A stretch of 7,844 nt of DNA, taken from positions 1-7,844 of the forward strand of contig JAEZRB010000258.1 of the NCBI GenBank assembly GCA_023412975.1. The letters run 5' to 3'. A program made the position numbers and the translations under genes. Origin of the DNA: Bacteroidota bacterium (GTDB taxonomy: Bacteria > Bacteroidota > Bacteroidia > Chitinophagales > Chitinophagaceae). Positions 1 to 5,898 of the stretch are shown piece by piece; positions within the stretch are counted from its first letter, which is position 1; each line of letters begins with the position of its first letter. The notes under the pieces are model-generated. The model did not search any database. It saw nothing but the letters and a program-made list of their open reading frames with translations, and was not told the DNA's origin.

Positions 1-1287
1 CCATTGAGTGCACTTGGGCAGGCCAACGAGGGATCCAAACTGGGTGCTGACCTTTGGCTTATCAGTATGGCCCTGTTCATTGTATCGCAGCTGCTGGGTG
101 GTCTGAACTATATCTCTACAATTTTAAATATGCGTACCAAGGGCATGAGCATGACGCGTATGCCACTTACTATCTGGGCGCTGTTCTTTACCGCTGTCCT
201 GGGTGTATTGTCATTCCCGGTTCTGCTTTCGGGTGCAATTCTGTTGTTGTTTGACCGCAATATCGGCACCAGTTTCTACCTGAGCGATATCGTGGTGAAT
301 GGCCAGGTTTTACCAAATGAAGGCGGAAGTGCCATCCTGTATCAACACTTATTCTGGTTCCTGGGCCACCCTGAAGTTTACATTGTGATCCTGCCTACCA
401 TGGGTATGGTGTCAGAAGTACTGGCGATCAATTCGCGAAAACCCATCTTCGGTTATATGGCGATGATCGGTTCGCTGTTCGCGATCTGCGTTCTGGCCTT
501 CCTGGTTTGGGCGCACCACATGTTTGTAACCGGTTTGAACCCATTCCTCGGTTCGATCTTCGTGTTGCTGACCCTGCTGATCGCGGTACCTTCAGCTATT
601 AAAGTATTTAACTGGCTTACTACGATCTGGCGCGGAAGTATCCGCTTCACACCGGGTACCTTGTTTTCGATCGGGTTTGTAAGCTTATTCATCTCAGGCG
701 GTCTTACCGGTATCTGGGTGGGTAATTCAACCATCGATATTCACCTGCACGATACAATGTTTGTGATCGCTCACTTCCACCTTGTTATGGGTGTGGCCGC
801 ATTCTTTGGCATGTTTGCCGGGATTTATCACTGGTTCCCGAAAATGTTCGGGCGGTTCATGAATAATACACTTGCATATATTCATTTCTGGGTGACATTG
901 ATCGGTTCATACCTCATCTTCTGGCCGATGCACTACCAGGGTATGGCAGGTATGCCACGCCGTTATCTCAACAAGGAGATCTGGCAGTCGTTCAACCAGT
1001 TTGGTGAATTGGATAAAATGATCACGGTTGTTACCATCGTTGTATTTGCTGTGCAGTTGATGTTTGTATTCAATTTCTTCTATTCCATTTTTAAAGGAAG
1101 AAAAGTTACAACACCCAACCCATGGAAAGCAACAACGCTTGAATGGACTACTAAGATCAACCCGGGCCACGGTAACTGGGAAGGTGAGATTCCCGAGGTC
1201 CATCGCTGGGCTTATGATTACAGTAAAGACGGAAGAGACTTTATCCCGCAAACTGAGCCGATCGGTGCGGGAGAGAGTAAACACTAG
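1..1287 (+). CDS. ctaD: Cytochrome c oxidase subunit I, aa3-type (5' end missing)
   Basis: This is the catalytic subunit of a proton-pumping heme-copper oxidase in the inner membrane, which reduces O2 to water with electrons from cytochrome c. The reading frame is open from base 1; the TTG at 4-6 is an internal Leu codon, not the start. About 428 residues are visible and, judged from family length, roughly the first 150-170 are missing, including the helix II His that ligates heme a. Numbered from base 1, the visible residues are: GHPEVY with CuB ligand His123, Glu125 and cross-linking Tyr127; CuB ligands His172-His173 in WAHHMF; K-channel Lys201 in SAIKVF; Mg-site His250-Asp251 in HLHDT; heme a3 and heme a ligands His258 and His260 in AHFHLVMG; and the paired Arg320-Arg321 in MPRRY for the heme propionates. 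The GHPEV form marks the A1 subfamily. All active-site residues in the visible part are intact. It heads the visible operon, followed by ctaB. Confidence 0.97.
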   Translation, partial: PLSALGQANEGSKLGADLWLISMALFIVSQLLGGLNYISTILNMRTKGMSMTRMPLTIWALFFTAVLGVLSFPVLLSGAILLLFDRNIGTSFYLSDIVVNGQVLPNEGGSAILYQHLFWFLGHPEVYIVILPTMGMVSEVLAINSRKPIFGYMAMIGSLFAICVLAFLVWAHHMFVTGLNPFLGSIFVLLTLLIAVPSAIKVFNWLTTIWRGSIRFTPGTLFSIGFVSLFISGGLTGIWVGNSTIDIHLHDTMFVIAHFHLVMGVAAFFGMFAGIYHWFPKMFGRFMNNTLAYIHFWVTLIGSYLIFWPMHYQGMAGMPRRYLNKEIWQSFNQFGELDKMITVVTIVVFAVQLMFVFNFFYSIFKGRKVTTPNPWKATTLEWTTKINPGHGNWEGEIPEVHRWAYDYSKDGRDFIPQTEPIGAGESKH

Positions 1288-1380
1288 ATAATTTGAAAAT
1301 GTGCGAATTTGAAAATTTGAAAATGTGTGAATGACTATTGTGAGGTAGATGGGGATGCGATAACGCAGTGAGGTAGCAGG
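1288..1380. repeat. Spacer with short AT-rich direct repeats
   Basis: The 93-bp gap between cox1 and ctaB holds a 14-bp perfect direct repeat, aatttgaaaatgtg, at 1290-1303 and 1314-1327. A partial copy, aatttgaaaa, lies between them at 1306-1315. Further on, the 9-mer gtgaggtag occurs at 1340-1348 and 1369-1377. No hairpin with a T-tract and no complete TAnnTTTG promoter element is visible, so transcription probably reads through into ctaB. The first repeat is a degenerate tandem of a TTTGAAAA unit, a style seen in intergenic DNA of related Bacteroidota (from memory). Its function is unknown. Confidence 0.6.
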
Positions 1381-2289
1381 TTGAACAAAATAGCGAAAGC
1401 TGTGATGAAAAGGATAAAAGATTATTTACAGTTGGTGAAGCTTTCGTTGAGTATCATGGTTGTGTTCAGCAGTGTGATCAGTTACTTACTGGTACCTGGT
1501 ATCGGTGAAAAGTATGCGAATCCCCTGTTGATGTCAATATTGCTCTTTGTAGCTGGGATGTTGGTGACAGGCAGTGCCAACGCGATCAACCAGGTAGTAG
1601 AAAAGGATACCGATGCGATGATGAAACGAACCAGTAGCAGACCTGTTGCTGCGGGACGGATGAGCGTCAATCACGGATGGGCCTTTGCTATTTTAACCGG
1701 GGCTGCTGGCGTGCTGCTGCTGGGTATTTACTTTAACTGGTTATCAGCAGGTCTTGCGGCGTTTAGTTTATTTCTTTACGCTTTTATATACACGCCGCTA
1801 AAGAAAGTGAGTTCGATCGCTGTACTTGTTGGTGGTTTTCCTGGTGCGTTACCCTGCCTGATCGGCTGGACCGCCGGCGATGGTGAGCTGTCGCTGGGAG
1901 GCTGGATCCTTTTTGGGATACAGTTCCTTTGGCAGTTTCCGCATTTTTGGGCTATCGCCTGGATTGCGCATGGCGACTATTCGAAAGCGGGATTCAGGTT
2001 GCTGCCTTCAGATAAGGGTCCGACAAAATTTACCGCACTTCAAACAGTGATCTATTCACTCTTGCTGTTGCCGGTTACTTTGTTGCCTTTTTACACCGGC
2101 ATGTGTAGTTATAGCGATGTAAAAGGGATGATCGGTATCGGGCTGGTTGTTTTGGCGAATGTATTTATGCTTTCAAGAAGTGTGAGCCTTTACCGAAAAA
2201 TGGATACAGCCTCAGCACGGAAAGTGATGTTTGGAAGTTATTTGTACCTGCCGGTTGTATTGCTGGCATTGTTGATGAGTAAAATATAA
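1381..2289 (+). CDS. ctaB: Protoheme IX farnesyltransferase (heme O synthase)
   Basis: It transfers a farnesyl group from farnesyl diphosphate to heme b, giving heme O, the precursor of the heme A used by the neighbouring oxidase. It is a polytopic inner-membrane UbiA-superfamily prenyltransferase, and 302 residues is the usual family length. The first Asp-rich site is Asn70-x3-Glu74-x-Asp76-x-Asp78, followed by MxRTxxRP (Met81 to Pro88). The second conserved segment is YTPLKK (from Tyr137) with a downstream GFPGALPCLIGW stretch. The third is WQFPHFW (184-190) and DYxxAG (199-204), typical of CtaB/CyoE. One departure is Glu74, where the E. coli enzyme has Asp. The start is uncertain: TTG at 1381 is preceded by a purine-rich aggtagcagg, while GTG 1402 and ATG 1405 are in frame and would shorten the protein by 7-8 residues without touching the first helix. 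No ctaA (heme A synthase) is in the window. Confidence 0.95.
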   Translation: MNKIAKAVMKRIKDYLQLVKLSLSIMVVFSSVISYLLVPGIGEKYANPLLMSILLFVAGMLVTGSANAINQVVEKDTDAMMKRTSSRPVAAGRMSVNHGWAFAILTGAAGVLLLGIYFNWLSAGLAAFSLFLYAFIYTPLKKVSSIAVLVGGFPGALPCLIGWTAGDGELSLGGWILFGIQFLWQFPHFWAIAWIAHGDYSKAGFRLLPSDKGPTKFTALQTVIYSLLLLPVTLLPFYTGMCSYSDVKGMIGIGLVVLANVFMLSRSVSLYRKMDTASARKVMFGSYLYLPVVLLALLMSKI

Positions 2290-2312
2290 TTAACAGATAT
2301 AATAAAAGTGAG

Positions 2313-2882
2313 ATGGATGTAGTGATGAACAAGCAAAGCAAGAAAATTCATCCCCATAAGTTTACATTATGGGTGGCCATTGCGAGTATCCTGATGATGT
2401 TTGCGGGACTCACCAGTGCTTTTATCGTTAAGAGTAACCTGGCGGGCTGGCGCGATATCGAGGTACCGAAAATATTCTGGGTGTCAACCGCAGTCATTGC
2501 GGCCAGCAGCCTTACGATACAAATGGCGCTACGGGCGTTTCGCCAGCGTGAGATGAGAAACTATCGCCTGTTGATGTGTTTGACACTGGTACTGGGAATT
2601 GTTTTCGTGGTACTGCAATGGTTGGGGTTTATGGATCTGTGGGAGCAGAACATCAGGTTTGCCGGCTCCTCCGGTGCAGGTCAATTCCTGTACGTGATCT
2701 TTGGTCTGCACGCCCTGCACGTAGTAGGTGGGGTGATCGCTTTGATCTTTTTGTTTTTCAAAGCGTTCCTGGGTCATACAAAAATGTATAGCCCGGTACC
2801 GGTAGAGGTGGCAGCGATTTACTGGCATTTTGTAGATATCCTTTGGATCTACCTGCTGGTGTTTTTTATTGTGATTGGTTAG
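2313..2882 (+). CDS. Cytochrome c oxidase subunit III family protein, short paralog
   Basis: This 189-residue inner-membrane protein belongs to the Cox3 superfamily. Five hydrophobic helices lie at about 17-38, 54-76, 86-107, 124-150 and 166-188, the bacterial 5-helix form without helices I-II of the mitochondrial subunit. Family marks are GLHALHV (131-137) and the C-terminal YWHFVDILW (from Tyr170), matching the mitochondrial GFHGLHV and WHFVDVVW segments. Two usually acidic positions are not acidic. The SE of helix III (bovine Glu90) reads Ser25-Ile26, and the QxxE of helix V reads Gln102-Trp-Leu-Gly105. It sits 23 bp after ctaB and just before a second, longer Cox3, so it is probably co-transcribed and may be an extra structural subunit. 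ATG 2325 is an equally plausible start, since the protein would then begin MNKQSKK. The family call is firm; the exact role beside the second copy is not known. Confidence 0.88.
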   Translation: MDVVMNKQSKKIHPHKFTLWVAIASILMMFAGLTSAFIVKSNLAGWRDIEVPKIFWVSTAVIAASSLTIQMALRAFRQREMRNYRLLMCLTLVLGIVFVVLQWLGFMDLWEQNIRFAGSSGAGQFLYVIFGLHALHVVGGVIALIFLFFKAFLGHTKMYSPVPVEVAAIYWHFVDILWIYLLVFFIVIG

Positions 2883-2954
2883 AGGTTGGAGGGTTTAGGT
2901 GCAAGCCTTGGAACTTCCATCTTAGACAATTTATAAATTAGGAATTTAATAAAC

Positions 2955-3827
2955 ATGGATACAACAGCTACAACGCATCGGACAAAATGGTGGAGCGGGG
3001 GCAAGAGTCCCTTCAACCTGGAGTATGGAAAGGTGATGATGTGGTATTTTTTGATGAGCGATGCTTTTACATTTGGCGCATTCCTTATATCGTATGGAAC
3101 GATACGTTTCAGTCATAACTACTGGCCTGACCCGAACGTGGTGTTCAATGCGTTTCCGGGTGCCGGCCACGCCAATCTCCCACTGGCTTTTGTGAGTGTG
3201 ATGACCTTTATCCTCATCATCAGTTCCGTGACTATGGTACTTGCAGTACATGCAGGGCATAAAGGTGACAAACAGGGTGTGGTAAAATGGCTGGGCTGGA
3301 CAATCGTGGGTGGTCTCGCGTTTTTGAGCTGCCAGGCCTGGGAATGGCATCACCTGATCACCGGTGAACATGCAGCGCTGATCGATGGTCAGATCCAATG
3401 GGTTGGTCAAACAACAAGAGTGAACCCCTGGGGTGAGCTTGCTTCTACTTCCGACGTGACCGCAGCAATTCAAAATTCATCGCAACATTCCCTGGCTTTG
3501 CTGGTACATGAGCAGGATCATTCACAGGTGTACGAGCAACTCATGGGTATGCCCAAAGAAAAGCTGATCAGCATGATCAATGCCAGCGATTTGCATATTC
3601 GTGAAAACGGACCGGTTGCATTTGGAGGATTTTTCTACGGTATTACAGGCTTTCACGGTTTCCACGTGTTTTCTGGGGTTGTCATCAACATCGTCATGCT
3701 GATCATGGCACAACGGGATGTGTTTAAAAGGCGTGGTCACTACCTGATGATCGAGAAAGCCGGTTTGTACTGGCACTTTGTAGACCTGGTATGGGTATTT
3801 GTATTCCTGGTATTCTATCTGATCTAA
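2955..3827 (+). CDS. ctaE: Cytochrome c oxidase subunit III, with extra extramembrane loop
   Basis: Subunit III of the aa3-type oxidase, 290 residues, binds subunit I and in known enzymes protects proton uptake and lipid sites. Helices lie at about 24-50, 76-100, 108-127, 222-250 and 268-290. Conserved marks are MSDAFTF with Asp36 at the bovine Glu90 position, QAWEWHH with Glu130, TGFHGFHVFSG (231-241), GHYLMIEKAGLYWHFVDLVW (261-280) and a C-terminal FYLI. Between the third and fourth helices, at residues about 137-218, is a hydrophilic segment absent from the mitochondrial protein; by the known topology of subunit III this faces the periplasm. A comparable, longer insertion occurs in flavobacterial Cox3 as I recall it, so this is probably lineage-typical. 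The ATG follows an AT-rich leader with no clear Shine-Dalgarno, as is usual in Bacteroidota. It lies between the short paralog and subunit IV in one run of same-strand genes. Confidence 0.94.
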   Translation: MDTTATTHRTKWWSGGKSPFNLEYGKVMMWYFLMSDAFTFGAFLISYGTIRFSHNYWPDPNVVFNAFPGAGHANLPLAFVSVMTFILIISSVTMVLAVHAGHKGDKQGVVKWLGWTIVGGLAFLSCQAWEWHHLITGEHAALIDGQIQWVGQTTRVNPWGELASTSDVTAAIQNSSQHSLALLVHEQDHSQVYEQLMGMPKEKLISMINASDLHIRENGPVAFGGFFYGITGFHGFHVFSGVVINIVMLIMAQRDVFKRRGHYLMIEKAGLYWHFVDLVWVFVFLVFYLI

Positions 3828-3878
3828 CGGAGTATTGAAGCCCGGCATTATAAATTTCAACTTTAGAACTTTTTAAAT

Positions 3879-4340
3879 ATGGATCCACACGCAGTTTCGT
3901 CCGAGATTTCCGTTCCACATGAACATCATTCGGATGCAGATTTTAAGAAAAGGGTAAAGAAGACGACAATTCTTCTTTCGATCATTACCGTTGTTGAGCT
4001 GGGAATTGGGTTGCTTATTTATAATATGCATAAAGGCGAGAACCCCAGCGAATTACTCGTGTTGATGTTCAAAGGAGTGGTGTGTATTCTTACACTGGCA
4101 AAAGCTTATTATATCGTAGCGGTATTTATGCACCTCGGTGACGAGATCCGCAATTTTATCATGACCATTGTGGTACCTTTGCTCCTGTTCATTTGGTTTA
4201 TCATCGCTTTCATAATGGATGGAAATTCGTTCAAAGATCTGCGTAACAAATTCGATCCTCACTTTAAGGAAAGAACGATGCCCAAGCAACACGAACCTGC
4301 AAAGAAAGCTCCTGAGCAGCCACAGCCGGGAAGACAATAA
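3879..4340 (+). CDS. Cytochrome c oxidase subunit IV (prokaryotic COX4-type)
   Basis: This 153-residue small membrane subunit of the heme-copper oxidase fits the prokaryotic cytochrome C oxidase subunit IV family. Three hydrophobic helices lie at about 28-48, 61-82 and 92-113. The family-typical core is the LAKAYYIVAVFMHL stretch (73-86), with a charged DEIRNF turn leading to the third helix and its VVPLLLFIWF start. The N-terminus is short and His-rich (His4, His14, His16, His17). The C-terminus is a charged tail of about 40 residues ending rich in Pro, Gln and Lys, longer than the core fold needs. It is the last gene before the terminator at 4361 and so closes the structural operon. The ATG at 3879 follows an AT-rich leader like the one before ctaE. 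Such subunits are thought to stabilise the complex; no catalytic role is expected. Confidence 0.87.
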   Translation: MDPHAVSSEISVPHEHHSDADFKKRVKKTTILLSIITVVELGIGLLIYNMHKGENPSELLVLMFKGVVCILTLAKAYYIVAVFMHLGDEIRNFIMTIVVPLLLFIWFIIAFIMDGNSFKDLRNKFDPHFKERTMPKQHEPAKKAPEQPQPGRQ

Positions 4341-4360
4341 GCATACGAAACGAATTATGT

Positions 4361-4399
4361 AGCCGGTCTTTGCAGTTTTGTGGACCGGCTTTTTTTTTT
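4361..4399 (+). terminator. Intrinsic terminator after the cox structural operon
   Basis: A perfect 8-bp stem, agccggtc (4361-4368) and gaccggct (4383-4390), encloses a 14-nt loop and runs straight into ten T residues (4390-4399). It starts 20 bp after the subunit IV stop codon. It should separate the oxidase structural transcript from the SCO-DUF420 pair, at least in part. Confidence 0.88.
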
Positions 4400-4425
4400 G
4401 GATACTGGATGCTGGATTCTTGATG
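4400..4425. repeat. Short degenerate ggat-ctg tandem repeat
   Basis: Directly after the terminator T-tract, three imperfect units of about 8-9 bp follow each other: ggatactgg, atgctggat and tcttgatg. They lie in the 117-bp gap between the subunit IV and SCO genes. The remainder of the gap (4426-4457) is AT-rich leader. No function is evident; similar gga-tac-tgg strings are common in intergenic DNA of related bacteria, from memory. Confidence 0.4.
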
Positions 4426-4457
4426 TTGAGAGTAGTAGATTTTAAAAAATTATTGAT

Positions 4458-5285
4458 TTGAACAAGAAAGCTTTTTATGCCATATTACTCGCGGTAGCCC
4501 TGCCTTTGCTGGGTTATTTCTTTATAAAGCGCTATGGTGAGACGGCGATTGTGATGCCTCCGCATTATTTTATGGATACCGTGATCACCAAAACTGTAAA
4601 GGGTAAGAAGATCCAGGATACGGTCTGGCAAAAGGTCCCGGATTTTTCGCTGGTCAACCAACAGGGTGATTCCGTATCATGGGACGATCTGCGAGGCAAA
4701 GTAGTGGTGGCGGATTTTTTCTTTACAAATTGTCCCACCATTTGCCCAAGGCTCACCACTAATATGAGATGGGTGGAACAATCCATGAATAATTCAAGAA
4801 GAGTGGGTGATAAGACACCGGAGTTTATTCATTTTCTTTCCTTTAGCATTGATCCGGAACGCGACTCGGTGCCCCGGCTGAAACAATGGGCCGATCGCTT
4901 CCAGGTAAATCCCGGCCAGTGGTGGTTATTAACGGGCAATAAAAAGGAAATCTACGACCTGGCTATCAACGAAATGAAGATCGGTGTTGTGGACGGAGAG
5001 GGTGTAGATACCAGTTTTATTCATACCGATCATTTTGTATTGATCGATAGCAACCGTCATGTTCGTGGTTACTATCATGGGCTCGATACAACCTCCCTGA
5101 AGCAATTATCCAGTGATATCATTTTCCTGAATATGGAAAAAGATCCCAACAGGAAGTTTTTCCTGTCGGGGAAACTGGGTGTAATGGCTGTTGTATTTTT
5201 GATGGCTGTACTGGGACTGGCGATCCTGTTTTATTTTCTCAGAAAAAAGGAAAAGCATGCTGACACCGGTTTTAAAAAAGAATGA
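4458..5285 (+). CDS. SCO1/SenC/PrrC-type copper chaperone for cytochrome oxidase
   Basis: This 275-residue membrane-anchored thioredoxin-fold protein is expected to deliver copper to, or reduce, the CuA site of subunit II in the periplasm. An N-terminal helix (about 6-23) is the anchor. The SCO domain spans about 60-228 and carries the copper-binding CPTIC motif (Cys92, Cys96), the SIDPERD segment (130-136) and the distal ligand His192 in TDHFVLID. All three copper ligands are present. A second hydrophobic helix at about 239-261 is followed by a Lys-rich tail; most SCO proteins have only the N-terminal anchor. The start is TTG 4458: an in-frame stop lies at 4443-4445, and the first in-frame ATG would remove the anchor helix. 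The gene follows the cox terminator and overlaps the DUF420 gene by 29 bp, so the two are probably translated from one message. Confidence 0.94.
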   Translation: MNKKAFYAILLAVALPLLGYFFIKRYGETAIVMPPHYFMDTVITKTVKGKKIQDTVWQKVPDFSLVNQQGDSVSWDDLRGKVVVADFFFTNCPTICPRLTTNMRWVEQSMNNSRRVGDKTPEFIHFLSFSIDPERDSVPRLKQWADRFQVNPGQWWLLTGNKKEIYDLAINEMKIGVVDGEGVDTSFIHTDHFVLIDSNRHVRGYYHGLDTTSLKQLSSDIIFLNMEKDPNRKFFLSGKLGVMAVVFLMAVLGLAILFYFLRKKEKHADTGFKKE

Positions 5286-5841
5286 CCGAAAAGCCTACTG
5301 GCTGATACTGAGTTTTTCGGTTATCGTATTCGCCGCCGTGGTATTGCTTAACAAAGTAAAGATTGAAGCCGATCTTGGATTTGATGTACATTTCTTTGCC
5401 TTGATCAATGCCATGATCAATAGCTGGGTAGCCATATTACTGGTACTTGCGCTGATCGCTGTTAAGAAAAAGAAATACGAGACCCACAAAAAGCTGATGC
5501 TGGTGGCGATGGTGCTTTCTGTTTTATTCCTGATCAGCTATGTAAGCCATCACCTCCTGGCGGGCGAAACGAAGTTTGGCGACATCGATGGCGATGGTAT
5601 TGTGAGTGAGGCTGAAAAAGCTACCGCTGGATCAAAACGCATACTTTATTGGATCGTACTTGGTACACATATTCCCCTTGCTGGACTGATTCTTCCTTTT
5701 ATTTTATTCTCTGCCTACAGAGCCCTGATCGGGGAATATCCGGAACATAAAAAATTAGCACGTATTACATGGCCGGTCTGGCTATATGTAGCTATCACGG
5801 GTGTGGTGGTGTACGCGATGATAAGTCCCTATTATAATTAA
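5257..5841 (+). CDS. DUF420 membrane protein with EF-hand-like loop, probable oxidase assembly factor
   Basis: A 194-residue inner-membrane protein matching the DUF420 family. Helices lie at about 13-31, 45-69, 80-100, 127-153 and 171-188. Conserved-looking histidines sit in or near them: His45, His77, His98-His99, His138 and His164. The family includes the Gram-positive CtaM/YozB proteins, which are linked to maturation of aa3/caa3 oxidases; that assignment is from memory, and the role here is inferred from it and from context. Between helices 3 and 4, residues 109-120 read DIDGDGIVSEAE, fitting the DxDxDG...E pattern of a calcium-binding EF-hand loop, inside an outer-loop stretch of about 25 residues. 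The ATG lies inside the SCO gene (29-bp overlap, different frame), which suggests translational coupling. The next gene converges on it, so it ends the transcript. Confidence 0.88.
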   Translation: MLTPVLKKNDRKAYWLILSFSVIVFAAVVLLNKVKIEADLGFDVHFFALINAMINSWVAILLVLALIAVKKKKYETHKKLMLVAMVLSVLFLISYVSHHLLAGETKFGDIDGDGIVSEAEKATAGSKRILYWIVLGTHIPLAGLILPFILFSAYRALIGEYPEHKKLARITWPVWLYVAITGVVVYAMISPYYN

Positions 5842-5854
5842 GAGTATTTGAATT

Positions 5855-5892
5855 TCTCCGTACACTCCGTGTTTCCACCGTGTACTCCGTGT
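5855..5892. repeat. Degenerate ctccgtgt repeats between convergent genes
   Basis: The 57-bp gap between the DUF420 gene and the convergent yhbW-like gene is mostly four imperfect head-to-tail copies of a 9-10 bp unit related to ctccgtgta: ctccgtaca (5856), ctccgtgttt (5865), ccaccgtgta (5875) and ctccgtgtc (5885). gtacac (5860-5865) and gtgtac (5880-5885) could form a weak 6-bp stem, but no T-tract follows on either strand. Both transcripts must end in or beyond this gap, yet no standard terminator is visible. Confidence 0.55.
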
Positions 5893-5898
5893 CCAAAT

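Noticed and set aside
907..1284. Open frame on the minus strand across the end of cox1
   Set aside because: It lies wholly inside a strongly conserved subunit I coding region and shows no motif of its own.
1290..1329. Possible start of a CRISPR array
   Set aside because: The repeats are short, AT-rich and imperfect, with no regular spacers and no cas genes in the window.
2946..3473. Long open frame on the minus strand within the longer subunit III gene
   Set aside because: The plus-strand protein has clear family motifs. The antisense translation has no recognisable domain and its composition is typical of a codon-bias shadow.
4436..4443. tagatttt as a -7 promoter element for the SCO gene
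   Set aside because: It lacks the final G and no TTTG lies at the right distance upstream, so it is too weak to annotate.
5860..5885. gtacac/gtgtac hairpin as a terminator between the convergent genes
   Set aside because: The stem is only 6 bp with a 14-nt loop and no T-tract on either side; it looks like a by-product of the repeats.
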